A stretch of 64,000 nucleotides of DNA from positions 1-64,000 of the forward strand of contig CAWBST010000016.1 in assembly GCA_963791495.1 (NCBI GenBank). The letters are read 5' to 3'. Positions 17,943 through 26,810 of this stretch are shown here, piece after piece. The notes beneath the pieces are model-generated. The model saw only the letters and a list, made by a program, of their open reading frames with translations. It had not been told where the DNA came from and did no database searches. Numbering within the stretch: position 1 is the first letter of the stretch; every line of letters begins with the position of its first letter. Position numbers and translations under genes: made by a program. Source of the DNA: JAMXLO01 sp963791495. GTDB lineage: Bacteria; Pseudomonadota; Alphaproteobacteria; Acetobacterales; Acetobacteraceae.

Positions 17943-18477
17943 GCCGACGCGACGGACGGTTCTGTTGGCAGCGATGGGGGCTGGCATGGCAGCGGGCAAG
18001 GAAACGCTTGCGTGGGACTTCGGATTTCCTGCGATCGACGATGGACGCCTCGATTTCGGCGCACTCAAGGGACGTGTGCTGCTGGTTGTGAATACCGCGA
18101 GCTTCTGCGGCTACACGTACCAGTATGAAGGGCTGGAGAAGCTACACACGGCGGCATCGCCACGTGGGCTGACGGTGATCGGGGTTCCGAGCCAGGACTT
18201 CAATCAGGAGTCGCCTGACAACAAGACAGTGAAGACGTTCTGCGAAGCGACGTTCGGTGTGGAATTTCCGATGGCGGGTATCGCGCACGTTCGTGGCGCA
18301 GATGCGGCGCCGTTCTATGCCTGGGTGCGCGACGAGAAGCGGTGGGAGCCCAACTGGAATTTCAACAAGGTGCTGATCGGGCGCGACGGACGCATCGTGG
18401 GGACGTTCGGATCTGGTGATGAGCCGCAGGGGGCAAAGCTGTCGCAGGCGGTCGAGCGGGAGTTGGCGAAGCACTAG
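17935..18477 (+). CDS. Glutathione peroxidase family protein with Tat-like leader
   Basis: The product is 180 residues. The N-terminus TRRTVLLAAMGAGMAAG looks like a twin-arginine or lipidless signal, which would place the enzyme in the periplasm. The thioredoxin-fold core has NTASFCGYTYQYEGLEKL (peroxidatic Cys about 58, a Cys rather than selenocysteine), GVPSQDFNQESP (Gln site) and NWNFNKVLIGRDG (Trp/Asn site). It should reduce hydroperoxides using thioredoxin or glutathione. Its start overlaps the sulfite-oxidase-like gene, suggesting a joint role in redox repair. The start at 17935 is preferred; the upstream frame is inside the previous gene. Confidence 0.85.
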   Translation: MIEPTRRTVLLAAMGAGMAAGKETLAWDFGFPAIDDGRLDFGALKGRVLLVVNTASFCGYTYQYEGLEKLHTAASPRGLTVIGVPSQDFNQESPDNKTVKTFCEATFGVEFPMAGIAHVRGADAAPFYAWVRDEKRWEPNWNFNKVLIGRDGRIVGTFGSGDEPQGAKLSQAVERELAKH

Positions 18478-18526
18478 GCTGCGCATTCGCGGCGTCAAGT
18501 AAGACCAACGAACATCGGGGGAAACC

Positions 18527-19773
18527 ATGCTACCACTGGTAGGTCTGGCGGCGACGCTCGTGCCAGAGATCATCAGGCTGATTGCGGGTGACAAGGCCGG
18601 TACGATTGCTGGAACCGTCGCGCAGACGGTCGCTCAGATCACCGGAACAAACGATCCGATAGCCGCGAAACAGAAGCTCGAAAGCGACGTGTCGGTAGCC
18701 GTCGCCTTGCAGCAAAAGCTGGCGGAGATCGCGCTCGAAGCTGCCAAGGCCCAGAATGCCGAGCTCGACCAGCAACGGCAGGACGAGCTCGCGGCGCTAA
18801 GGGCAAGCATCGAGAACACGGCCGGTGCACGCAGCAACCTTCTTAGCCTGGTCAACGCCAGGAGTCCGATCGCCTACGGTTCGCCTGCCGTTTCGATCAT
18901 CGTCACCATCGGTTTCTTTGTGATACTCGCTTATCTGATTGCATACGGGCTGAAGTCGGAAGACGCGAATACTGTCAACATCATCAACATAGCGGTCGGC
19001 GTCCTCGGGACGGCGTTCGCCACTGTAGTGAACTTCTGGCTGGGCTCTTCGTCGGGCTCTCGCTCGAAAGACGAACAGGCGGTCGCCGTCCAGCAGACCC
19101 ACGCCGCACAGACGGATAAATTCCTCTCGGCGCTGCAGGGCGCTCACGATACGCATCTCGCGGCTGCCAACTCGGCGGTGGAGGCGATCAAGAGCATCGC
19201 GACGTCGGCGGTCACGACAGCGCGGCCTGCTCGGCAAGCCGACGTCAGCACGACTCCCGCGCCTGCCGGTGACGACTTCGATCGATGCGTCGAGATCACA
19301 CTGTCCCAGGAAGGCGGATTTTCGCAGAGTGAGGGCGATCCCGGTGGCGCGACCAATTTCGGCATCACGCTACAGACGCTGAGCGAGTGGCTTGGCCATA
19401 ATATCACGCCTGAGGATGTCAGGAACATGACAAAGGCTGAGGCGGTCGAGATATACCGAGCGAACTACTGGATTCCGGCACGCTGCGGCGATCTTCCTGG
19501 CGGCATCGACCTCATGGTGTTCGATTTCGGCGTCAATGCCGGACCCGTACCGCGATCAAGTGCCTCCAGAAAGCGGTAGGTGTCACGGAGGACGGCTCGA
19601 TAGGTCCCCGAACCCTGACGGCGGTGCACACGGCGAACGCTAGAGACCTTATCGGCACGTTGTCGCAGTTGCGGCTGAGTTACTATCGAGGTCTGGCCAA
19701 CTTCGAGCGGTTTGGTCGGGGATGGACTAACCGAACCGAGCAGGTGACGGCAGCAGCGCTGTCGATGGTCTAG
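18527..19773 (+). pseudogene. Holin (GTA 3-TM type) fused to GH108 N-acetylmuramidase, single frameshift
   Basis: The N-terminal 200 residues fit the three-helix holin family linked to gene transfer agents: MLPLVGLAATLVPEIIRLIAG, a coiled-coil-like stretch (LQQKLAEIALEAAKAQNAEL), then two close membrane helices (SIIVTIGFFVILAYLIAYGL and VNIINIAVGVLGTAFATVVN). After a linker, a glycoside hydrolase 108 domain begins at CVEITLSQEGGFSQSEGDPGG, whose EGG motif carries the catalytic Glu, and includes TNFGITLQTLSEWLG. Near 19550 one base is lost; the peptidoglycan-binding tail (IKCLQKAVGVTEDGSIGP) continues in the next frame to 19773. Restored length is about 414 residues. Holin and endolysin are usually separate genes. 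Confidence 0.7.
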
Positions 19774-19836
19774 TCGGTGGGGGCCGAGGGGGAGTTGGTC
19801 AGAGAGTTGGCTTGGACCAACACCCCACCCCCGCCG

Positions 19837-20316
19837 TTATGCGCGATCGATGCGGCACGAATAGCAACCGCGCATCGCGTTATGCGCGTGCAGGAAGGCG
19901 ACGTCGTCGCGGCGGAACATGCGCTCGATCGCCGTCTCCAGCTCGGTGCCCTTGGTCACATCGGCATCGACCATGATGCCCGCCGCATCGTAGGCGCGCA
20001 CTGACAAGAGCCGCTTGCGCTGCTGCTCGGGCACGTGGTTGACGAAGCTCGCTGTCTCGCCAGCGCCTTCGCGCACGAAGATCGGGCCACTGGCGCGATA
20101 CGGCGATGCCGGCGCCACGTGATGCGGGAAATGCAGCAGGATCGATACCTCGCCGGGCTCCGAATCACGCAGGCTGATGCGGCAGGGCTGCATCAGCGGC
20201 GCATCCTCGGGCTTCGCTACGACGCGATGCGCGCCGTGGGTGCGCAGTTCGTCATCGCTCATCGCGAAGAACGGAATGAACGGTTCGACAGGCAGGCCGG
20301 AAATACGGAAGTCCAT
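19837..20316 (-). CDS. DUF1203 domain protein
   Basis: The 159-residue protein starts at MDFRISGLPVEPFIPFFAMS. It contains CRISLRDSEPGEVSILLHF, SPYRASGPIFVRE and a closing HNAMRGCYSCRID, all typical of DUF1203, a family of unknown function with conserved cysteines near the end that could bind metal. No signal peptide is visible. It is the last gene of a minus-strand run (NYN, UDG, MFS, DUF1203), 72 bp after the transporter. An earlier in-frame start at 20364 lacks family similarity. Confidence 0.8.
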   Translation of the reverse strand: MDFRISGLPVEPFIPFFAMSDDELRTHGAHRVVAKPEDAPLMQPCRISLRDSEPGEVSILLHFPHHVAPASPYRASGPIFVREGAGETASFVNHVPEQQRKRLLSVRAYDAAGIMVDADVTKGTELETAIERMFRRDDVAFLHAHNAMRGCYSCRIDRA

Positions 20317-20388
20317 GGCTTGGCTCCTCGTGACTGATGCGGGCAACATGGGCGTGCGCGGCACCGGGGTGCCATCCGCATGTTGCTG

Positions 20389-21534
20389 TCAGATGATCCG
20401 CAGGCGCCCGCCCGCCGCGACGCCGAGCAGCATGATTGCCAGCATCAGGAATGCGACTGAAAGGCTTGCCGCGCGCGCCACGAGACCGATCAGCGCGGGA
20501 CCGGCGAGGATGCCGGCATAGCCAAGCGTCGTGATCGCCGGGACCGCGACGTGTTCGGGCATGACGGTCTGGCGGCCCACGCTGGTGAACAGGACGGGCA
20601 CGACGTTGGAGCAGCCGACGCCGACCAGGGCGTAGCCGAGCAGTGCGATTTGCCAGTACGGAACCAGCGCCGCGAACGCGAAGCCCAGTGCAGCGCAAAG
20701 GCCACCGAAGACGATGACGTTGCTGCGGCCGTGGCGCTGCACGATACGGTCGCCCGTGATGCGGCCAACCGTCATGGTCAGGGCGAACGCGGCGTAGCCT
20801 AACCCGGCATAGGACGCGTCCATCCCGCGCACCGACGTCAGGAAGACGGCACTCCAGTCGAGCACGGCGCCCTCGGTCAGGAAGACGATGAAGCACAGGA
20901 CACCGATGAACAGCACGACGCCGTGTGGAACGGCGAAGACGGGGCCCTCGCGTCGCGCGCCGTAGGGCAGGAGATACGGCGCGGCCAGCGCGAGCAGGAC
21001 GAGGATGGCGGCACTCACGCACAGAGTCGCGGCGAAGGGTGATGATCCGGCGCCAAGCAGAGCGGTGACGCCGGCGGCACCGGCGATGCCACCGAGACTG
21101 AACTGGCCGTGGAAACCCGACATCATCGGTCGCCCGCTGGCCCGTTCGAGGATGATCGCCTGGATATTGATTGCCACGTCGAGGGCGCCGACGCCGGCGC
21201 CGAACACAAGCACGGCGCCAACCAACAGGGGCGGGCCGGAGACTGTCGCCAGCATGGGCAGGGTGAGGCAGAGCAGCACCGTCGAGACGGTAATGACGAG
21301 ACGGCATCCGAAGCGTGCCGCGAGGGCACCGGCGATTGGCATCGTCACGATCGAGCCGACGCCGAGGCAGAGCAGTATGAGCCCGAGCACGCCGTCATCG
21401 ATCGCAGCACGCGCCTTGGCGAAGGGCACCAGCGGAGCCCAGGCCGCCATGACGAAGCCGGCGATGAAGAACGCGATGCGCGTGGACAGCTGTTCGCGAC
21501 GCTCACGCGGCCACGCGACGATCTCCGAGATCAA
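20389..21534 (-). CDS. MFS transporter (YbjJ-like)
   Basis: This 381-residue protein has 12 predicted transmembrane segments. The head RIAFFIAGFVMAAWAPLVPF and the domain-linking loops resemble the YbjJ/fucose-permease-like branch of MFS. LAARFGCRLVI is a weak motif A, and GVGCSNVVPVLFTSVGRQ a later conserved loop. Substrate unknown. The only plausible start is TTG at 21534, overlapping the glycosylase stop as TTGA, which implies translational coupling. Confidence 0.8.
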   Translation of the reverse strand: MISEIVAWPRERREQLSTRIAFFIAGFVMAAWAPLVPFAKARAAIDDGVLGLILLCLGVGSIVTMPIAGALAARFGCRLVITVSTVLLCLTLPMLATVSGPPLLVGAVLVFGAGVGALDVAINIQAIILERASGRPMMSGFHGQFSLGGIAGAAGVTALLGAGSSPFAATLCVSAAILVLLALAAPYLLPYGARREGPVFAVPHGVVLFIGVLCFIVFLTEGAVLDWSAVFLTSVRGMDASYAGLGYAAFALTMTVGRITGDRIVQRHGRSNVIVFGGLCAALGFAFAALVPYWQIALLGYALVGVGCSNVVPVLFTSVGRQTVMPEHVAVPAITTLGYAGILAGPALIGLVARAASLSVAFLMLAIMLLGVAAGGRLRII

Positions 21535-22194
21535 GGCAGTTGATCGACCCGGCGAAGCAGTGTCTCGACGACTTCGCGGAACATGGCTTCCGTCAACCGG
21601 CCGGTGTTCGTGTTGAGGCGGGACACATGATAGCTGTCGGCGAGCAGGCGGTCGCCGGTCAGGGCATGGATCGCGCCGTGACGGAACGGCACCCGTGCCG
21701 GCCGCAGGCCGTGCACCCGCAGCACTGCATTGTGCGCCGTGACGCCGAGGGCCAACACGGCGCGCAGCCGTGGCATCGCGGCGATCTCAGCGGCGAGGAA
21801 TTTGTTGCAGGCGGCGATCTCCGCCGGCGTCGGCAGATTGGCCGGCGGAACGCAGCGCACCGCATTGGTCACGCGGCAGTTGGACAGCGCCAGGCCGTCC
21901 TCAGGGTCCGCCAGGTAGCGTCCGTTCGCCAGTCCGTAATGCAGGAGGGTGCGATAGAGCAGCTCGCCGGCAAAGTCGCCGGTGAATGGCCGGCCGGTTC
22001 GGTTGGCACCGCGCACACCGGGTGCGAGACCGACGATCAGCAGGCGCGCATCGAGCGCACCGAAACTCGGCACCGGCGCGTTGAACCAGTCGGGATGTAC
22101 CTTCCGGTTGGCCTCCCGGGTACTCGGCAAGCCGTGGACAGAGCGGACAGTCGGCCGATGGCAGAGAAACCGGTCGGTCTGGCGTTCCCTTCAC
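21531..22194 (-). pseudogene. 4Fe-4S uracil-DNA glycosylase (family 5/UDGb-like), single frameshift
   Basis: Starting from GTG at 22194, the first frame gives the head DCPLCPRLAEY with the first pair of Fe-S cysteines. One extra C in a CCCGGG run (about 22114-22120) then breaks phase. The next frame carries REANRKVHPDWFN, the active-site loop LLIVGLAPGVRGANRTGRPFTGD, NAVRCVPPANLPTPAEI with the remaining cysteines, and SYHVSRLNTNTGRLT. Restored length is about 220 residues. Family 5 enzymes excise uracil and hypoxanthine from DNA. Read from the internal ATG at 22130 the product would lose two of the four cluster ligands. It is coupled to NYN upstream (GTGA) and MFS downstream (TTGA). Confidence 0.8.
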
Positions 22195-22796
22195 GCAGCG
22201 TCGTGCGAATCGGGGAACGGCTCGGCCGGGGTCTGCCGCAGCGGCACGGAGCGGACACGCGGCTCGGTCTGGCGGCGGGTGAACTCCGGCGCGATCTCGG
22301 CAAGCTCCAGGAACTGGTCGGCCTGGCGGCGCAGTTCGTCGGCCACCATCGGCGGGCTGGTGCGGATCGAGGACACCACCGAGACGCGTACGCCCTTGCG
22401 CTGCACGGCCTCGACCAAGCGACGGAAGTCGGAGTCGCCGCTGAACAAGATCGCGTGATCCAGCCGCGGCGCCAGCTCCAGCATGTCCACGGCGACCTCG
22501 ATGTCCATGTTGCCTTTCACGCGCCGCCGGCCCGCCGAGTCGGTGAATTCCTTGGCCGGCTTGGTGACCAGCGTATAGCCGTTGTAGGCCAGCCAGTCGG
22601 TCAGCGGCTTCAGCGGCGAGTATTCATCTGTCTCGAGCACCGCAGAATAGTAGTAGGCGCGGACGACATGGGATTTCTTGCGAAAGAATTCGAGCAGATT
22701 GCGGTAATCCACATCGAAGCCGAGATTGCGCGAGGCGGAGTAGAGATTGGCACCGTCAATGAACAGGGCAATCCGTTCACTTGGCAGGAAATGCAT
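22191..22796 (-). CDS. NYN-domain (LabA/DUF88) putative RNase
   Basis: The protein is 201 residues. The PIN-like NYN fold is recognisable from its acidic motifs: RIALFIDGANLYSASRNLGF (first Asp), KGNMDIEVAVDMLELAPRLD (central Asp cluster) and HAILFSGDSDFRRLVEAVQ (last acidic pair). These residues bind Mg2+ and suggest ribonuclease activity, as in LabA/MeNrn-type proteins. The C-terminal 30 residues are disordered and proline/arginine rich. It is the first gene of a minus-strand operon with a uracil-DNA glycosylase, and is divergent from folK. Confidence 0.85.
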   Translation of the reverse strand: MHFLPSERIALFIDGANLYSASRNLGFDVDYRNLLEFFRKKSHVVRAYYYSAVLETDEYSPLKPLTDWLAYNGYTLVTKPAKEFTDSAGRRRVKGNMDIEVAVDMLELAPRLDHAILFSGDSDFRRLVEAVQRKGVRVSVVSSIRTSPPMVADELRRQADQFLELAEIAPEFTRRQTEPRVRSVPLRQTPAEPFPDSHDAA

Positions 22797-22937
22797 GGAG
22801 CTAGACCTCTCGAAGCAGCTTCAGGAACCCGTCGGAAAGCGTGCTGGCCGGACAAAGAGGGTGAACCGGGGCGGTCGCGTAGCAAATCGTCGCAGTTTCT
22901 TGCCGAATTGTGAAGTACCCGGACGGATTCGTTTCGG

Positions 22938-23456
22938 GTGATTCTCATTGCACTGGGCGCAAATCTCAAGGGTGCCGACGGTGCGTCTCCGCTCGACACG
23001 GTGCGAGCGGCCGCGGCGGGGCTGGACGCACTGGCAGGACTGCGGCTGCGTGCCCTGTCGCGGTGGTTTCTGACCGAACCGGTCCCGCCGTCCGGTCAGC
23101 CGCCCTACGTCAATGGCGTGGCACTTCTCGGGGCCGAGCACGCGTACGAGGAACCCGATCCTGCCGCCCTGCTTGCCCGGCTGCAGGCAATGGAGGCGAG
23201 GGCGGGCAGGGTGCGGGGGGAGCGCAACGCTGCCCGAACGCTCGATCTCGACATAATTGCGATGGGCGATGCGGGTCAGATGGTTCGGGCTGCGCCAGAC
23301 CCGGTCCTGCCTCATCCGCGGGCGCATCTGCGGGCGTTCGTGCTGCTGCCGCTGCTCGACGTGGCGCCGGGGTGGGTGCACCCGGTTCTGCGTCGATCAG
23401 CCCGGGAGCTTCTTGGGGCACTGCCGTGCCAGGATGTGCGCCCGATCCAGCCCTAG
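22938..23456 (+). CDS. folK: 6-Hydroxymethyl-7,8-dihydropterin pyrophosphokinase (HPPK)
   Basis: The 172-residue protein starts with GTG (MILIALGANLKG). The HPPK signatures are visible: ALGANLKGADGASPLDTVR, FLTEPVPPSGQPPYVNGVAL (substrate loop), and the metal- and ATP-binding RNAARTLDLDIIAMG followed by LPHPRAHLRAFVLLPLLDVAP. It catalyses pyrophosphate transfer from ATP to 6-hydroxymethyldihydropterin in folate synthesis. It stands alone, without folB or folP next to it, and its end overlaps the convergent lipoprotein gene by 4 bp. Confidence 0.9.
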   Translation: MILIALGANLKGADGASPLDTVRAAAAGLDALAGLRLRALSRWFLTEPVPPSGQPPYVNGVALLGAEHAYEEPDPAALLARLQAMEARAGRVRGERNAARTLDLDIIAMGDAGQMVRAAPDPVLPHPRAHLRAFVLLPLLDVAPGWVHPVLRRSARELLGALPCQDVRPIQP

Positions 23457-23881
23457 CTTCGTTGCGCGGTCAGTCGCCGGGTACAGCGGTAGTCGACGAT
23501 TGTGGCGTCCAGCGTTCCGCCCGTGATGCGACCGCTGATGGTCACCCAGGCGTTGCGGATCTGGTACAACGGCCAGTAGTCCTCAGTGGCGTAGAGCATT
23601 TGTCCGGCGAACGTGCCATCCGCTGCGACCTGGACCGGGACCGGCGCGGTCCGCGGTGGATTGACCTCGAAGGGGTAGGCGAACCGGCCGTCCCTGACGA
23701 CGAGGCTCGACGGGAAGCCCGGCGTCCCGCACACATAGCCGCCGCCACGTGTCAGCGTGCTCTGGCCGACGTATTGGCCATCGAATTCCGTGCCGGCGGC
23801 CGGTGTCGGTGCTGCAGCTGGACCGAACGCGCAGCCTCCCAGGAGACCAGCGATCAGCATGGCCAAATAGCGGTTCATCAA
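23453..23881 (-). CDS. Hypothetical lipoprotein
   Basis: This 142-residue protein has a signal peptide ending in the lipobox LGGC (about residues 14-17), then a short Ala/Pro linker and a beta-rich domain starting FDGQYVGQSTLTRGGGYVCG and ending DATIVDYRCTRRL. The two cysteines in the mature part could pair. The pattern FDGxYxGxxxL recurs in small secreted alphaproteobacterial proteins of unknown function. It is convergent to folK and divergent from rpoZ. Confidence 0.7.
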   Translation of the reverse strand: MMNRYLAMLIAGLLGGCAFGPAAAPTPAAGTEFDGQYVGQSTLTRGGGYVCGTPGFPSSLVVRDGRFAYPFEVNPPRTAPVPVQVAADGTFAGQMLYATEDYWPLYQIRNAWVTISGRITGGTLDATIVDYRCTRRLTAQRS

Positions 23882-23992
23882 GGACGAATTGGGCTTTCGG
23901 GCAGTTTCGTCAAGCGTGTCAGGCTTGCTTTGCCGGGGTGCCTCGCCTAGATCAACGGTTCACCCACGTCCCTATGCCGGGAGGCTGAGCGC

Positions 23993-24400
23993 ATGGCGCG
24001 CGTCACCGTCGAAGACTGTGTCCAGAAGGTTCCCAACCGCTTCGAGCTCGTTCTGCTCGCCGCCCAGCGCGCGCGCAACCTGAGCCGCGGCGAGGAGCTC
24101 TCCATCGACCGCGACAACGACAAGAACCCTGTCGTTGCGCTGCGCGAGATCGCCGACGACACCATCGACCTCGGCCGCATCGAGCAGGACCTGGTCAAGT
24201 CACTGTCGCGGGCTCCCGAGCCTGAGCCGGCGGACGAGGAGGTGCTCGACCTTATCCCGACCGACCAGAACATCTTCGGCCTGCAGGACGTCACGGCCGA
24301 GGAAGAGACGGCCAACCTGCCCGTCGAAGGCGAAGAGATGTCGCCGGAGGACCTCGAGGCGGCGATCGAGGCGGAGCTGGGCGGCCGTCCCCGCCGGTAA
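23993..24400 (+). CDS. rpoZ: DNA-directed RNA polymerase subunit omega
   Basis: The 135-residue protein has the omega core MARVTVEDCVQKVPNRFELV, AAQRARNLSRGEELSIDRD and NPVVALREIADDTID within the first 70 residues, then an acidic, low-complexity extension typical of alphaproteobacterial omega. It assists assembly of the beta' subunit and forms part of the ppGpp site in many bacteria. It lies 6 bp before spoT, a very common and functionally sensible pairing. Confidence 0.95.
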   Translation: MARVTVEDCVQKVPNRFELVLLAAQRARNLSRGEELSIDRDNDKNPVVALREIADDTIDLGRIEQDLVKSLSRAPEPEPADEEVLDLIPTDQNIFGLQDVTAEEETANLPVEGEEMSPEDLEAAIEAELGGRPRR

Positions 24401-24406
24401 CCGCCC

Positions 24407-26692
24407 ATGACAGCGGGGGGCGCGGGAAGCGCTGGCACGAGGCCAACCCTCACCCCTGTCTACGCGCCTGACGGCACGGCTGTGGAGGCGGCGCGCGTTG
24501 CACCGCCGTTGCCGACGTTCGGTCTGGCCGAGAAGCTGCTGGCGTACGATCCGAAGGCCGACACCGGGCTGATCGACGCCGCCTACATGCTGGCGGCCCA
24601 GGCGCATGGTCTGCAGCGCCGTGACAACGGCGAGCCCTATATTACGCATCCGGTTGCCGTTGCGGACATTCTGGCCGGCTACCGGCTGGACACCGCCTCG
24701 ATCGCCACCGGCCTGCTGCACGACGTGATCGAGGACACGCCGGTCAAGCTGCCGGAAATCCAGACCCGCTTCGGTGGCGAGATCGCCGGACTGGTCGATG
24801 GCGTCACCAAGCTGACCCGGCTGGAGCTGCAGTCCGACCGCACCAAGCAGGCGGAGAATTTCCGCAAGCTGGTGCTGGCGATCAGCCGCGATATCCGCGT
24901 GCTGCTGGTGAAGCTCGCCGACCGGCTGCACAACATGCGCACGCTGCATTTCGTGCAGGACGTCGAGAGGCGCCGCCGCATTGCGCGCGAGACGATGGAG
25001 ATCTACGCGCCGCTGGCCGAGCGGATCGGCATGGACGCGGTCAAGACCGAGCTGCAGACGTTGTCGTTCGCGCAGCTCGAACCGGAAGCGTTCGCGACCA
25101 TCCAGGCGCGGCTGAATTTCCTCCGCGGTCAGGGCGCCGACGTGATCGAGGAGGTGCGCGCCGAGCTTGCCCGCGTTTGCGATGACGCCGGCGCGAAGGT
25201 GATCGAGGTCGCTGGGCGCGAGAAGTCGCCTTACTCGATCTGGGAGAAGATGCACCGGCGCAACGTCGCGTTTGAGCAGCTCTCCGATATCATGGCATTC
25301 CGCATCGTCGTGCCGACCAAGGAGGCGTGCTACGCTGCGCTGGGCGCGGTGCATTCGACGTATCCGGTGATCGCCGGCCGCTTCAAGGATTACATCTCGA
25401 CGCCGAAGTCGAACGGCTATCAGAGCCTGCACACCGGCGTGACGTTGCGCGAGCCGCGCAACCAGAAGATCGAGATCCAGATCCGCACTGCCGAGATGAA
25501 CAACGTGGCGGAGAACGGCGTCGCCGCGCACTGGGTCTACAAGGGACCGGACAAGAAGACCGACAATCGCGATCTGCAGCGTTTCCGGTGGGTGCAGGAC
25601 CTGCTGGAGATCCTGGAGAACTCCGCGGCGCCGGACGATTTCCTGGAGAACACCAAGCTGGAACTCTACCAGGACCAGGTGTTCTGCTTCACGCCGAAGG
25701 GGCAATTGATCCAGTTGCCGCGCGGTGCGACGCCGGTGGACTTCGCCTATGCGGTGCACTCGCAGGTGGGTGACGCCTGCGTCGGTGCGAAGATCAACGG
25801 CCGGCTGCTGCCGCTGCGGCATCAGTTGCAGAACGGCGATCAGGTCGAGATCATGACCGCGCGCGGCGGCACGCCGTCGCCGGCATGGGAGCGCTTCGTC
25901 GTCACCGGCAAGGCGCGCGCCCGAATCCGCCGCTTCATCCATCAGCAGCAGCGCCAGCAGAATCTCGATGCGGGACGGGCCGAACTGGCCAAGGCGTTCC
26001 GCCAGGCTGGGGTGGACGGCTCGGAGAAGGCGCTGGATCCTGCGCTCAAGACGCTGAAATACGCGGGGATCGATGATCTCTACATCGCTGTCGGCAACGG
26101 CAACATCGGCCCGAAGGACGTCGTCCACGCCGCCTATCCGGAACTGAGGCAGTCGCCGCGTGCGCCACGCATGGTGCCTGCGCCGCCGCCACGTGCGGCC
26201 GGCCGCCATGCGCATCGGTCGGACTTCGACATGCCGATCACCGGACTGGTGCCGGGCATGGCGTATCACTTCGCCGGCTGCTGCCATCCCGTGCCGGGCG
26301 ACGACATCGTCGGCATCATCACCACCGGCAAGGGTGTGACGATCCACGGGCGCGACTGCCAGACTCTCACCGGTTTCGCCGCAACGCCGGAGCGTTTCAT
26401 TGAGGTGGACTGGAACTATACGGCGCTGAGCGGCGGCCGCACTGACGCCAAGTCGCAGCATCACACGGCGCGGATCAGCGTAATCGGTGCGAATGAACCG
26501 TCGGCACTCGCCAACCTGACCAACGCCATCGCCAAGCAGGAAGGCGCCGTCGCCAGTCTGAAGATCGTCAACCGGCAGCCCGACTTCATGGAGGCGCTGG
26601 TGGATGTCGACGTGCGCGATGTGGCCCACCTGTCGAAGGTCATCGCCGGCCTGCGCGGCGCAGTCGGTATCAAGGGCGTGGAGCGCGGGTGA
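24407..26692 (+). CDS. spoT: Bifunctional (p)ppGpp synthetase/hydrolase, RelA/SpoT family
   Basis: The 761-residue protein has all domains of a long Rel: HD hydrolase (YITHPVAVADILAGY, ATGLLHDVIEDT, HD at about 104), synthetase (KSPYSIWEKMHRR, FKDYISTPKSNGYQSLHT, NVAENGVAAHWVYK), TGS (VFCFTPKGQLIQLPRGATPV), a zinc-finger/helical region with HFAGCCHPVPGDDIVGI, and a C-terminal ACT domain. The intact HD motif indicates hydrolase activity, so this is probably the sole Rel enzyme. It makes and degrades (p)ppGpp in response to starvation. The N-terminal 35 residues are a non-conserved extension. It is probably cotranscribed with rpoZ. Confidence 0.95.
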   Translation: MTAGGAGSAGTRPTLTPVYAPDGTAVEAARVAPPLPTFGLAEKLLAYDPKADTGLIDAAYMLAAQAHGLQRRDNGEPYITHPVAVADILAGYRLDTASIATGLLHDVIEDTPVKLPEIQTRFGGEIAGLVDGVTKLTRLELQSDRTKQAENFRKLVLAISRDIRVLLVKLADRLHNMRTLHFVQDVERRRRIARETMEIYAPLAERIGMDAVKTELQTLSFAQLEPEAFATIQARLNFLRGQGADVIEEVRAELARVCDDAGAKVIEVAGREKSPYSIWEKMHRRNVAFEQLSDIMAFRIVVPTKEACYAALGAVHSTYPVIAGRFKDYISTPKSNGYQSLHTGVTLREPRNQKIEIQIRTAEMNNVAENGVAAHWVYKGPDKKTDNRDLQRFRWVQDLLEILENSAAPDDFLENTKLELYQDQVFCFTPKGQLIQLPRGATPVDFAYAVHSQVGDACVGAKINGRLLPLRHQLQNGDQVEIMTARGGTPSPAWERFVVTGKARARIRRFIHQQQRQQNLDAGRAELAKAFRQAGVDGSEKALDPALKTLKYAGIDDLYIAVGNGNIGPKDVVHAAYPELRQSPRAPRMVPAPPPRAAGRHAHRSDFDMPITGLVPGMAYHFAGCCHPVPGDDIVGIITTGKGVTIHGRDCQTLTGFAATPERFIEVDWNYTALSGGRTDAKSQHHTARISVIGANEPSALANLTNAIAKQEGAVASLKIVNRQPDFMEALVDVDVRDVAHLSKVIAGLRGAVGIKGVERG

Positions 26693-26710
26693 AGCTGGCC
26701 GGGCCTCTTT

Positions 26711-26790
26711 CGTCATTCCCGCGCGAGTGGGAATCCAGGGCAACGGAAGTGAGTTCGCCAAGCTGGATTCCCGCTTGCGCGGGAATGACG
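26711..26790. repeat. Inverted pair of short palindromes (REP-like, family A)
   Basis: CGTCATTCCCGCGCGAGTGG begins the left unit (26711-26738). The right unit (26763-26790) is its near-exact reverse complement, ending GCGCGGGAATGACG. Each unit is itself a hairpin (CCCGC-GCGAG-TGGG type), with a 24-bp spacer between them. It lies between spoT and acpS. The same pair, with CCCCGC cores, recurs at 31835-31917. Confidence 0.75.
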
Positions 26791-26810
26791 GATGGAGGCA
26801 GGGCGCCGCC

